DNA of 64,000 nucleotides from Paenibacillus chibensis (GTDB taxonomy: Bacteria; Bacillota; Bacilli; Paenibacillales; Paenibacillaceae): contig NZ_BIMK01000004.1 in assembly GCF_004001045.1 (NCBI RefSeq), positions 124,001 through 188,000 on the forward strand, in the 5' to 3' direction. Positions 51,679-60,032 of the stretch are shown piece by piece; position 1 is the first letter of the stretch, and every line of letters starts with the position of its first letter. Position numbers and translations under genes: made by a program. Below the pieces are notes generated by a model. It was not told where the DNA came from and did not search any database. It saw only the letters and a program-made list of their open reading frames with translations.

Positions 51679-52998
51679 ATGAAAAAGAAAATTTTAGCCT
51701 TGTCTTTCAGTTTGGTGTTGATCATGGGACTGCTGTCCGCATGCGGAGGCAGCAAGACGGATGACAACACATCGAGCGGAACGGAGGGCAGCGAAAAAAC
51801 CGCAACCGACGATTCCAAGCCAGTGACGATCAACATGTTCACAGCTTCTCCGGAATACACAGACGCTTTCAACGCTTACATCGCAGAATACAAAAAAGTG
51901 AAGCCTAACGTTACGATTAACCTGGAAATTATGCAAGCCGACTATAACACCGTATTGAAATCGAGAATTGCGGCCGGCAGCACGCCGGACGTATTCCAAA
52001 CGACAGCGGGCGGCGATATCGATACCTTCGCGGAATATACGGCCGATCTGACCAATGAGCCGCTGGCGGCAGCCATGACCGATGCCGTACGTTCGAACAT
52101 GAGCTCCTCGGACGGCAAAGTGCTCGGCCTCCCGGTCAAGGGCAATCTATTCGCTCTGATTTACAACAAGAAGCTGCTTGAAGAAGCCGGAGTCACCTCC
52201 GTACCCAAAACCATGACCGAAATGCAGGACGCGGTAACGAAGCTGGAAGCCAAAGGCATCACGCCATTCGCGAATGCGTATAAAGAATGGTGGGTATGGA
52301 AGCATGAATTCCAGCATTTCATTAATGCGGCTGCTCAAGACGCAGGCGTAAGCTCCAAGGAACTTGTCGATAAATTTATTAAGGGTGAAGCCAAATTCAA
52401 GGATTATCCGGTACTGTACAACAACTTCTTTGACTTTGTGGACCTGACGGTCAAGCACGGCACGGACAAACCGCTGGAGCGTGACAGCAATGCCGAAGTG
52501 AGCGATTTTGCTTCAGGCAAGGCCGCATTCATGACCGGCAAAGGCGCATGGGATGAAGAAGCGATCAAGAAGATTTCCCCGGATATCCAAATCGGCATCG
52601 CGGGTTATCCTGTGAGCGACAAGCCGGAACAGTCCATGATCATTACCGGAGCTGACCAAGCGCTTCGCATCAACAAGGATTCCGCCGTTCTGAAGGAAAC
52701 CGTAGAATTCTTCAACTGGCTGTACACTTCCGACTACGGTAAAAACTGGTTCTCCAGCGTAGCCAAGGTTATTCCACCAATCAAGGACGCCCCACTTCCG
52801 GATCTTGATATGCCGAAGGAAATGGAGGAAATTCTGAAAACGGAAAAATCCGGCGACCTCTCGGTCAACTATTCGCTGGATACGTTCCATCAAAAATTCG
52901 GTGAAATCATGCAATCTTATATTGGCGGCAGCGAATCGAAGGATCAAGCCGTCAGCGATATCGAAAAAGCATGGGTACAGCTGGGATCTGCTGAATAA
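51679..52998 (+). CDS. ABC sugar-binding lipoprotein
   Basis: A 439-residue extracellular solute-binding protein of the MalE/CUT1 class. The signal peptide ends in the lipobox LLSACGG (Cys near 21), followed by a Ser/Thr/Asp-rich linker. The mature part shows VTINMFTASPEYTDAFNAYIAEYKK, GSTPDVFQTTAGG, LPVKGNLFALIYNKKLLEEAG, GKAAFMTGKGAWDEEAIKK, and TEFFNWL-like helices near the C-terminus. It delivers the sugar to the MalF/MalG-type permeases across the divergent YesM/YesN pair. Good site GGTGGGGG before the ATG. Between it and the galactosidase is a very stable hairpin. Confidence 0.93.
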   Translation: MKKKILALSFSLVLIMGLLSACGGSKTDDNTSSGTEGSEKTATDDSKPVTINMFTASPEYTDAFNAYIAEYKKVKPNVTINLEIMQADYNTVLKSRIAAGSTPDVFQTTAGGDIDTFAEYTADLTNEPLAAAMTDAVRSNMSSSDGKVLGLPVKGNLFALIYNKKLLEEAGVTSVPKTMTEMQDAVTKLEAKGITPFANAYKEWWVWKHEFQHFINAAAQDAGVSSKELVDKFIKGEAKFKDYPVLYNNFFDFVDLTVKHGTDKPLERDSNAEVSDFASGKAAFMTGKGAWDEEAIKKISPDIQIGIAGYPVSDKPEQSMIITGADQALRINKDSAVLKETVEFFNWLYTSDYGKNWFSSVAKVIPPIKDAPLPDLDMPKEMEEILKTEKSGDLSVNYSLDTFHQKFGEIMQSYIGGSESKDQAVSDIEKAWVQLGSAE

Positions 52999-53020
52999 GC
53001 TTACACTGAGCTATATGCAC

Positions 53021-53061
53021 ACCTTAACTCAGCACCAGCCGGTGCTGAGTTAAGGTGCTTT
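53021..53061 (+). terminator. Strong hairpin between binding protein and alpha-galactosidase
   Basis: ACCTTAACTCAGCACC-AGCC-GGTGCTGAGTTAAGGT, a perfect 16-bp stem with a tetraloop; downstream is GCTTTGT, a poor U-tract. It may terminate partially, or protect the abundant upstream mRNA while reducing galactosidase expression. Confidence 0.7.
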
Positions 53062-53101
53062 GTAGGACTTAATGATGGGATGGAAGAGAAGGAACACGCA
53101 T

Positions 53102-55246
53102 ATGAAGGCAGGTGTGATGATGTCCGAATTCATCAGAATCGAGGAAAATAACGTGCATCTCGTTCTGGAGATCACGAAGGCGAAGGACGTTTTGCTGCTG
53201 CACTTCGGTGCGCAGGCATGGGATGAAAAGAGTATTGATGGCAAGCAAAAGCCGTTCTTTCGCCTGATGGAACTGCAGGTTGCCGGAGAGGACCGGGACG
53301 AATATCACGGCAGGACGCACCGCGCGACCTATCCGGGACTGCGTATGCAGTATGACGGATATACCGATGAACGGAATGGGATGGGAAGGAAGCTGGAGAT
53401 CCGGCTCAAGGATCCGGCCACCCTGTTGACAGCCGTGCAGCATTTCCAGTTCTATGACGGCATTCAAACCGTCCGATCCTGGGCGGTACTGAAGCATGAG
53501 GGAGAGGGGCCGCTGGGAGTCGAGTATGTCTCTTCTTTTGCGCTAACGGGACTGGATAAGGAAGGAGTAAGGGACCGCGGCGAGAAAATGAAGCTGCATC
53601 TGCCGCATACCGGCTGGCAGAGCGAGCTGCAATGGAGATCCTACCGTCTACCTGAGCTGGGCTTATCCCATTTAACTGACCGTACATCCAAACGGATTTC
53701 CTGCAGCAACACAGGCTCGTGGTCTGCCGCCGAGCACATTCCGATGGCAGTACTGGAGAATGAGGAGGATGGAAGCACCCTATTCTGGCAGATCGAGCAT
53801 AATGGCTCATGGCATTGGGAGATCATCGATCAGAGCGATTTCCTTACCTTGCTTGTCAGCGGGCCGACCGAGCATGACAATCATTGGTGGATCGAGCTTC
53901 AGCCAGGCGAAGAGTTCGAAGGTGTTCCGGTTGCGGTCGGATCGGTACAGGGCGGATTCCAGGAAGCAGCCGGTGAGCTGACGAAATACCGGAGGAAGAT
54001 CCGGCGCTTAAATGAAGATAATCGTACGCTCAAGGTCATTTTCAATGACTACATGAACTGTCTTTGGGGAAGTCCGACGACCGAAAAGCTGCTGCCGTTG
54101 ATCGATGCTGCGGCCGAGGCCGGGTGCGAATACTTCTGCATCGATGCAGGCTGGTATGCTCCGGGTGAATGGTGGGACGGCGTCGGGGAGTGGCTGCCGT
54201 CTGAGGAACGCTTCCCGGGGGGGATTAAAATTGTTCTGGATTATGTCCGCAGCAAAGGGATGGTCCCCGGCCTGTGGCTCGAGCTTGAAGTCATGGGCAT
54301 CAATAGCCCGAAGCTTGCCGAAACAGACGACAGCTGGTTTTTTATGCGACATGGCCGCAGAGTGAAGGATCGAAGCCGTTACCAGCTGGATTACCGGAAT
54401 CCGGCAGTCGTGGCGCATGCGAACGAAGTGATTCGCCGCCTGGTCGAGGACTACGGCGTCGGGTACATTAAAATGGATTACAATATCAATGCCGGAATCG
54501 GCACGGAGACGGACGCGGACAGCTTCGGCGACGGCCTGCTTCAGCATAACCGCGCCTACCTGAGCTGGCTTGATTCAATCTTTGACTGTTACCCCGATCT
54601 CGTGATCGAGAATTGCTCAAGCGGAGGCATGCGGATGGACTATGCCATGCTGAGCCGCTACAGCATTCAGTCCACGAGTGATCAGGAGAATTACGTGAAC
54701 TACGCGGCTATTGCCGCCGCGTCGCCTTCGGCGCTCACGCCGGAACAATCCGCCGTATGGTCCTATCCGCTTCGCGAAGGCGATGACGAGGAAGTGGTCT
54801 TCAACATGGTGAACGCGCTGCTGCTTCGCGTCCATCAAAGCGGACATCTCGCCGAGCTGAGTCCCCGCCGGAGAGAGCTGGTGAAGGAAGCGCTGGACTA
54901 TTACAAGCAAATCCGCAGCGACATTCCGGAAGCTCTTCCGTTCTGGCCGCTCGGTCTGCCTGCAGCGGAGGACGAATGGGTAAGCCTTGGCCTGCGCCGG
55001 GATGAACGCTTGTACCTGGCCGTTTGGCGCGTGCGAGGCCGCATAAATTATCAGGAGGCGCAGCCTGCTACAGTTTCATTGCCCCTGCCATCCCTCAAGG
55101 GGGAGGACCTGGCGGTCCGCTGCGCGTATCCACTGGACATGCCGGTTGAATACCGTTGGCAGCCTGGCGCAGGCGAACTGGAAGTGACGCTGCCGGCGAC
55201 CCAAACGGCCAGATTGTTTGAAATTCATGTGAAAAGCGTACGGTAA
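53102..55246 (+). CDS. Alpha-galactosidase, glycoside hydrolase family 36
   Basis: A 714-residue GH36 enzyme without a signal peptide, hydrolysing terminal alpha-galactosyl residues inside the cell. The N-terminal beta-sandwich (~1-290) precedes the TIM barrel, where FCIDAGWYAPGEWWDGVGEW, LWLELEVMG, the nucleophile Asp 459 in GYIKMDYN, and the acid/base Asp 513 in CSSGGMRMDYAML are seen; a C-terminal beta domain follows. ATG 53102 has AAGGA 8 bp upstream; further ATGs at 53117 and 53120 are possible. It follows the sugar-binding lipoprotein gene and gives the ABC locus its probable substrate, alpha-galactosides. Confidence 0.92.
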   Translation: MKAGVMMSEFIRIEENNVHLVLEITKAKDVLLLHFGAQAWDEKSIDGKQKPFFRLMELQVAGEDRDEYHGRTHRATYPGLRMQYDGYTDERNGMGRKLEIRLKDPATLLTAVQHFQFYDGIQTVRSWAVLKHEGEGPLGVEYVSSFALTGLDKEGVRDRGEKMKLHLPHTGWQSELQWRSYRLPELGLSHLTDRTSKRISCSNTGSWSAAEHIPMAVLENEEDGSTLFWQIEHNGSWHWEIIDQSDFLTLLVSGPTEHDNHWWIELQPGEEFEGVPVAVGSVQGGFQEAAGELTKYRRKIRRLNEDNRTLKVIFNDYMNCLWGSPTTEKLLPLIDAAAEAGCEYFCIDAGWYAPGEWWDGVGEWLPSEERFPGGIKIVLDYVRSKGMVPGLWLELEVMGINSPKLAETDDSWFFMRHGRRVKDRSRYQLDYRNPAVVAHANEVIRRLVEDYGVGYIKMDYNINAGIGTETDADSFGDGLLQHNRAYLSWLDSIFDCYPDLVIENCSSGGMRMDYAMLSRYSIQSTSDQENYVNYAAIAAASPSALTPEQSAVWSYPLREGDDEEVVFNMVNALLLRVHQSGHLAELSPRRRELVKEALDYYKQIRSDIPEALPFWPLGLPAAEDEWVSLGLRRDERLYLAVWRVRGRINYQEAQPATVSLPLPSLKGEDLAVRCAYPLDMPVEYRWQPGAGELEVTLPATQTARLFEIHVKSVR

Positions 55247-55261
55247 GCGCCGTTTCTTCAT

Positions 55262-55302
55262 CCAAAAAAGCTCTTCCCCTAAAGGGGAGGAGCTTTTTTG
55301 GA
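55262..55302. terminator. Bidirectional terminator, alpha-galactosidase and XRE-cupin gene
   Basis: CCAAAAAAGCTCTTCCCC and GGGGAGGAGCTTTTTTGG form an 18-bp stem (one G-U/mismatch) with a TAAA loop, between convergent genes. Confidence 0.92.
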
Positions 55303-55321
55303 TTCGAAGCGGTCTAACGTC

Positions 55322-55873
55322 CTATAAATAATCGACTGGCTGCTCGGACTCGGTGTAGACCGATATCAGAATGATCGCCAGCTCATCCCCGATATTTTTC
55401 ACGAAATGAGGCGTGCAGGCATTCCACGCAAAAGAATCTCCTTCGCCGAACTCGGCGGAATCCTCTCCCTGCTCGGCATAGACCCTACCTTTGATGACAA
55501 CATGAACCTCTTCGCCTTCATGCGCATGCGGGGCGTCTCCGGTCGAAGCGCCGGGAGGAACCTCCACCAGCATCATCTTCACGTTCTTCGTGGAACTGAG
55601 ATGCTCGACTTTCAGCTGCTGCGAGCCGCTGGTCGTTACCTTCCGCTCCTCTTTGCGGACGATATGCATGCGTTCTTCCTTTTTAAGAAGCAAATAAGCC
55701 AAGGGAACCTTCAGCGCCTGCGCGATATGTTCTAAAGTAGCGATGGAAGGCGAGGTTTTGTTGGTCTCAACCTGGCTTAGAAAGCCCTGGGACAGGCCGG
55801 TTTCCTCGCATATTTGCGCTATCGTAATGTTTTTTCGTTTCCGGATCGCCCGGATGTTGGAGCCGATATCCAT
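55322..55873 (-). CDS. XRE-cupin transcriptional regulator
   Basis: A 183-residue regulator. The XRE/Cro helix-turn-helix (~5-60) reads IRAIRKRKNITIAQICEETGLSQGFLSQVE; the C-terminal cupin (~105-178) has PHAHEGEEVHVVIKGRV and GEGDSFAWNACTPHFVKN, with His/Glu residues placed as metal ligands. Such proteins commonly repress catabolic or polyamine genes and bind a small acid or amino-acid derivative. Divergent from doxX-DODA genes, with a perfect dyad between them, so those are the likely targets. Confidence 0.92.
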   Translation of the reverse strand: MDIGSNIRAIRKRKNITIAQICEETGLSQGFLSQVETNKTSPSIATLEHIAQALKVPLAYLLLKKEERMHIVRKEERKVTTSGSQQLKVEHLSSTKNVKMMLVEVPPGASTGDAPHAHEGEEVHVVIKGRVYAEQGEDSAEFGEGDSFAWNACTPHFVKNIGDELAIILISVYTESEQPVDYL

Positions 55874-55911
55874 GGATTCACGCGTCCTCTAAAAATATTT
55901 GTAATACTGAA

Positions 55912-55927
55912 TTAATATTTATATTAA
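55912..55927. promoter_or_regulatory. Candidate operator of the XRE-cupin regulator
   Basis: TTAATAT-TT-ATATTAA is a perfect 7-bp inverted repeat in the divergent region, about 12 bp before the DoxX promoter's -35 box. Confidence 0.45.
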
Positions 55928-55938
55928 CAAATTTCCTG

Positions 55939-55967
55939 TTGACATGCCAGCAAGCGGCGCGTTAAAT
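55939..55967 (+). promoter_or_regulatory. Promoter of the doxX-DODA operon
   Basis: TTGACA (55939-55944), a 17-bp spacer and TTAAAT (55962-55967), 57 bp before the DoxX start. Confidence 0.55.
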
Positions 55968-56023
55968 TACTTATATAGAATTTATTTTATTATTACTTAT
56001 ATTTTAGGGATGGAGTGAATGCA

Positions 56024-56431
56024 ATGATCAAACATATAGGGGTACCGACCTTATTGCGGGTGGTGCTTGGCATTATATTTCTGGCTCACGGCATCAGCAA
56101 GCTGCAAATGGGCCTCGGCAATGTGGAAGCATGGTTCAGCTCGATGGGCGTGCCTGGCTTCATGGCTTACGTGGCTGCTTTTGTGGAGCTTGCCGGGGGA
56201 ATTCTGCTCATCGTCGGGTTGTTTACCCGCGTGGTGTCGGCGCTGTTCATTGTACTTATGCTCGGCGCGATTGTAACCGTGAAGCTGTCCTCCGGATTGC
56301 TTGGGCACGATCAAGCAGCCGGCTATGAGCTTGAGCTGAGCCTGGTCCTTATTTCCATTTATTTGCTGGCATCCGGTCCGGCTGCTTTGTCGCTTGATCA
56401 TCTTATTTTTAACAAACGCCGTTCGGCGTAA
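56024..56431 (+). CDS. DoxX-family membrane protein
   Basis: A 135-residue, four-helix membrane protein with the DoxX pattern: LLRVVLGIIFLAHGISKLQMG, MAYVAAFVELAGGILLIVGLFTR, then a C-terminal VLISIYLLASGPAALSLD. Bacillus homologues include MhqP, in the regulon induced by quinones and catechols. DoxX proteins are thought to act in membrane redox or thiol stress, but the biochemistry is thin. ATG 56024 has GGAG 8 bp upstream; the in-frame GTG at 56015 overlaps this site. First gene of an operon with a DODA-type dioxygenase. Confidence 0.88.
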   Translation: MIKHIGVPTLLRVVLGIIFLAHGISKLQMGLGNVEAWFSSMGVPGFMAYVAAFVELAGGILLIVGLFTRVVSALFIVLMLGAIVTVKLSSGLLGHDQAAGYELELSLVLISIYLLASGPAALSLDHLIFNKRRSA

Positions 56432-56466
56432 TCATAAGCGAAAATGAACCATCGATAAGGAGTGAT

Positions 56467-57243
56467 ATGAATATGATGCCATCTTTCTTTTTTGCGCATG
56501 GGGCGCCATCGCTCGTGCTCGAAGAGCATGCGTATACGGATTTATTGAAGCAATTTGCGGCAAAGCTGCTGCAGCCGAAAGCCATTGTGATCTTTTCCGC
56601 CCATTGGGAGGAGCAGGTGCAAACGGTCAGCTCCGTGGACCGGTACAGCACGATCTATGATTTTGGCGGGTTTCAGGATGAGCTGTACCGGATGACGTAT
56701 CCGGCTCCAGGGGATCGTCCGTTAAGCGAGCAAATTCAATCGTTGTTTGCGAAACACGGCATACCAAGCCGGCTCGATGGGGAGAGAGGACTCGATCACG
56801 GGGCTTGGGCGGTGCTCAAGCTGATCTACCCGGATGCGGATATTCCGGTCGTAGCCTTATCCGTAAACCGCGATTTGACGAATGAGCAGCAGTATGAAAT
56901 CGGAAAAGCGCTGTCTGAGCTGAGAGAGCAGGATGTGCTGATCATCGGCAGCGGCGGGACCGTCCATAACCTGCGGAGCGTCAATTGGCGCGCGCAGGGC
57001 GTGGATGAATGGGCGGGAGCCTTCGATCAATGGCTGGAGAGCAAGCTTGAGGCATGGGACACGGAGGCATTGTTCCAATATGAGGAGCTTGCCCCTTATG
57101 CCCGGATGGCGGTTCCGACGAGCGAGCATTTCGTTCCGCTGTTGATTGCTATGGGCTCCGGGGATGCGAACCGGCAGGCACAGCTGCTTCATCGCAGCTA
57201 TCAGTACGGCAATTTGAGCTTGAGCTGTTGGCAATTCAACTAA
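56467..57243 (+). CDS. DODA-type (class III extradiol) dioxygenase
   Basis: A 258-residue member of the 4,5-DOPA-dioxygenase/YgiD family, iron- or zinc-dependent ring-opening enzymes. Metal ligands and catalytic His are visible in FFFAHGAPS, IFSAHWEEQV, GLDHGAWAVL and GSGGTVHNL. It would cleave a catechol-type ring or act on a related aromatic. Three ATGs (56467, 56473, 56476) are possible; AAGGAG ends 4 bp before the first and 10 bp before the second, so the exact start is unsure. 35 bp after doxX, in one operon under the XRE-cupin regulator. A terminator follows. Confidence 0.9.
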   Translation: MNMMPSFFFAHGAPSLVLEEHAYTDLLKQFAAKLLQPKAIVIFSAHWEEQVQTVSSVDRYSTIYDFGGFQDELYRMTYPAPGDRPLSEQIQSLFAKHGIPSRLDGERGLDHGAWAVLKLIYPDADIPVVALSVNRDLTNEQQYEIGKALSELREQDVLIIGSGGTVHNLRSVNWRAQGVDEWAGAFDQWLESKLEAWDTEALFQYEELAPYARMAVPTSEHFVPLLIAMGSGDANRQAQLLHRSYQYGNLSLSCWQFN

Positions 57244-57246
57244 TAT

Positions 57247-57287
57247 AAAAAGGGCAGACCCGTCAAGGGGGTCTGCCCTTTCTTTAT
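57247..57287. terminator. Terminator after the DODA-type gene
   Basis: AAAAGGGCAGACCC and GGGTCTGCCCTTT form a stable stem around a short loop, with TCTTTA after it and an A-run before it. Confidence 0.9.
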
Positions 57288-57359
57288 ATGTTTTGCTGCC
57301 AATTCCCTTCGTTGTATGAATGCGGAATAAAGCCGCGAATCATTCATCGCTTACAAGGC

Positions 57360-58403
57360 TTAAAATACGCGGCGTGCGGTAACAAACCGCTTTTTCCACT
57401 GGCCGTCAAAGGGTTCAATATGAACGCCGAGTACTTTGGAATAAGTGTGCAATATCTGGTTATTTCCCGCATAGATCGCTACGTGGCCGATGTCGAGATC
57501 ACGGGCGCTGAAGAACAGGAGATCGCCTTTGCGCAGATTGCTGAGGCTGACTTCGGTGCCTGTCTTGGCCTGATCATACGACACGCGCGGAAGATCGACC
57601 GACAGCGTATCCTGGAAGACGCGCTTCACGAAGGAAGAGCAGTCGAAGGAGTCGGTCTGGTCGGGGGAAGCGCCGAATACGTAGGGGGCACCAAGATACT
57701 TTTTGCCGGTTTCAATCAAGGCATCACCTTGCAGCTCGGCCAAGGAAGGGCTGGTGTAATCGGTATATTTCGGCTTCGCCGATATGTATCCGGTGCGGTT
57801 ATCCTGGGTCTGTACTTCGAGCCACAGGGCGTTCACCTCCCGGATGACATGCACCTTCGCACCGGCGGACAGCATCTCGAGAGAAGCGCCCTTCTCGGCA
57901 TCGGGCTGGCTTCGCAAATTAACGCCCCACCGAATGCTGGTCTCATCCAAGACCGTTGACATAATTCGTACCGTTTTGGAAGCCGGATCCCAATTCACCG
58001 TACTTCCCAGCGCTTCGCTGACAAAGCGCAAAGGGACCATCGAGTAACCGTTCAGAATCTGTCCGGGAACGTCAACAGTTACCGCTTTGCCGTTGAGGGA
58101 AGCCGTATGCTCTCCAATCCGGTAAGTAAGCGTGGTGCTGCCTTTGATTGCCGTCACGGTTTTGCTGTCATTATTCCAGGCGAGCTTGGCTCCTTCATGC
58201 TCGAATAGCTCGCGCATGGGCACGAGCACGGTGCCGCTCTGATTGACAGGCGGCGCTGCAGGTTGCAGCTGCTTGCCGTCCATATAGATGGATATCGGGG
58301 CTGCAGGCGTTTGGGCCGGAGAAGCCGTTTCGGCATGCGTAGGAGCAGAGTATAAGAACGATGCCGTTAATAAAAGAAGTAGCGCGGTTTTGCTTTTGTT
58401 CAT
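57360..58403 (-). CDS. Secreted NlpC/P60 hydrolase with copper amine oxidase-like domain
   Basis: A 347-residue exported protein. Signal peptide MNKSKTALLLLLTASFLYS ending near THA. Then a copper amine oxidase N-terminal-like domain (~35-150: TVLVPMRELFEHEGAKLAWNN, MVPLRFVSEALGSTVNWDP), an SH3-like region (~160-215), and an NlpC/P60 peptidase (~225-347) with the catalytic Cys in SFDCSSFV, His in GHVAIYAG and a third polar residue at LHTYS. These enzymes cut gamma-D-glutamyl-meso-diaminopimelate bonds in peptidoglycan stems. The start at 58403 has AAGGTG upstream and begins the signal peptide; the frame stays open to 58679 without coding character. Confidence 0.9.
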   Translation of the reverse strand: MNKSKTALLLLLTASFLYSAPTHAETASPAQTPAAPISIYMDGKQLQPAAPPVNQSGTVLVPMRELFEHEGAKLAWNNDSKTVTAIKGSTTLTYRIGEHTASLNGKAVTVDVPGQILNGYSMVPLRFVSEALGSTVNWDPASKTVRIMSTVLDETSIRWGVNLRSQPDAEKGASLEMLSAGAKVHVIREVNALWLEVQTQDNRTGYISAKPKYTDYTSPSLAELQGDALIETGKKYLGAPYVFGASPDQTDSFDCSSFVKRVFQDTLSVDLPRVSYDQAKTGTEVSLSNLRKGDLLFFSARDLDIGHVAIYAGNNQILHTYSKVLGVHIEPFDGQWKKRFVTARRVF

Positions 58404-58729
58404 CTGTTCATCACCTTGCTGATAGATTTGTTCGTTCATATAGATGGATATAAAATAAGGTCGCATCGCTCCTAGAAAACGGATCAAGGGTTGATGACGG
58501 ACAATTTCATCTATATATAGTTGGACGAGAGAGGTTAAAATTGGTTTTGTGCCAAATGATGGAAACTTTATCATCCGCCAGTTATACGAAGTCTCTCCGG
58601 AATAACGACATGATGAAATCAGCTTGAAAATCCACTGCAAATAGTTCAATATAAAGATATCAATCATTAAAATTTGCACTTTTATAAAGCAGCTAACAAA
58701 AAAAGTGCATGAATATAGGAGGGCTCGAC
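58404..58729. other. 326-bp intergenic region
   Basis: Divergent region between the NlpC/P60 gene and the flavin monooxygenase. AT-rich, especially 58600-58690, where several TATAAA-like boxes occur, but no complete promoter pair or dyad stands out. An open frame on the minus strand crosses it, without a ribosome site or recognisable content. Confidence 0.5.
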
Positions 58730-59791
58730 ATGGAGATCGGGATCAGTACATTTGTGGAAACGACGCCGGATGCGCATACCGGCGAGGTGATCAGTCATGC
58801 ACAGCGGCTGCGCGAGGTGGTCGAGGAGATCGTGCTTGCGGATCAGGTCGGGCTGGATATATTTGGCGTCGGGGAGCATCACCGGAAGGATTATGCTGCT
58901 TCATCCCCGGCTCTGGTGCTCGCGGCAGCTGCGCCGCAGACGAAACGAATCCGGCTGACCAGTGCCGTAACGGTGCTTTCATCGGCGGATCCGGTGCGCG
59001 TGTTCCAGGATTTCGCGACGCTGGATGGCATCTCAAACGGAAGAGCGGAGATTATGGCGGGGCGCGGTTCTTTTATCGAATCGTTCCCGCTGTTTGGATA
59101 TGATCTGGATGACTATGATGAGCTGTTCGACGAGAAGCTGGAGCTGCTGCTCAAAATCCGCGAGTCTGAAAAAGTAACATGGAAAGGCGGCCACCGGCCG
59201 GCCATCCGCAATCTGGGCGTATATCCGCGTCCGGTTCAGGACCCGCTCCCGGTATGGATCGGCAGCGGCGGCAACCAGGAATCGGTCGTTCGCGCAGGGC
59301 TACTCGGATTACCTCTGGTACTGGCGATCATCGGCGGCAGACCGACGCAGTTTGCGCCTCTCGTCCAGCTCTATAAGAAAGCGGCCGAGCATGCGGGCCA
59401 TGACGCTTCGAAGCTGCCGGTCGCATCGCACTCGCACGGCTTTATCGCCGAGAGTACCGACCTTGCAGCCGATCTGTTCTTCCCGTCCACGCAGGCGGCG
59501 ATGAACGTGCTTGGCCGGGAGCGGGGCTGGGGACATTACGACCGTTCGAGCTTTGACTTCGCCCGCAGCTTTGAAGGTGCGCTGTATGTAGGGGACCCGG
59601 AAACGGTAGCCAAGAAAATCATCCACCTGCGCAAAAAGGTTGGCATTACGCGTTTTATGCTGCATGTACCGGTAGGCTCCATGCCTCATCACCACGTGAT
59701 GAAAGCCATTGAGCTGCTCGGAACCCAGGCGGCACCGATCGTGCGCGAGGAAATCGCCAAATGGGAAGCGGCAGGAGAGCCGCAGGATTAA
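58730..59791 (+). CDS. LLM-class flavin-dependent oxidoreductase
   Basis: A 353-residue TIM-barrel flavoprotein of the luciferase-like monooxygenase class, using FMN (or F420 in actinobacteria). Diagnostic segments: [65 protein letters not shown], and [18 protein letters not shown]. It may oxidise an alkane, sulfonate or aromatic compound; none can be specified. AGGAGGG lies 6 bp before ATG 58730; an upstream ATG at 58709 lacks a site. Monocistronic with its own terminator. Confidence 0.9.
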   Translation: MEIGISTFVETTPDAHTGEVISHAQRLREVVEEIVLADQVGLDIFGVGEHHRKDYAASSPALVLAAAAPQTKRIRLTSAVTVLSSADPVRVFQDFATLDGISNGRAEIMAGRGSFIESFPLFGYDLDDYDELFDEKLELLLKIRESEKVTWKGGHRPAIRNLGVYPRPVQDPLPVWIGSGGNQESVVRAGLLGLPLVLAIIGGRPTQFAPLVQLYKKAAEHAGHDASKLPVASHSHGFIAESTDLAADLFFPSTQAAMNVLGRERGWGHYDRSSFDFARSFEGALYVGDPETVAKKIIHLRKKVGITRFMLHVPVGSMPHHHVMKAIELLGTQAAPIVREEIAKWEAAGEPQD

Positions 59792-59888
59792 TCGGTTCAC
59801 CGCGCCAGGATGGCGTTATACGGCCTCTCGATGAATACCTGCTTCCAATGGTGTTCCACGTACGAGGCTTAATAGAGGATTGCATGAC

Positions 59889-59926
59889 AAGAGCTGCCAG
59901 GCGCAACCAAGCCGGCGGCTCTTTTG
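59889..59926 (+). terminator. Terminator after the flavin oxidoreductase
   Basis: AAGAGCTGCC (59889-59898) pairs with GGCGGCTCTT (59914-59923, one G-U), followed by TTGG. U-tract short. Confidence 0.65.
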
Positions 59927-60032
59927 GTGCTGAAACTGTAATAAACTTCCATTGCCCGGTACCGGGGAAAAGCGTAAAATGATTTTTAATTATCATCCAG
60001 GATATATCACATCGGAAGTGAGGTTTGGTGCT

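Noticed and set aside
58404..58679. In-frame extension upstream of the NlpC/P60 protein
   Set aside because: The signal peptide and ribosome site place the start at 58403; the upstream codons look non-coding.
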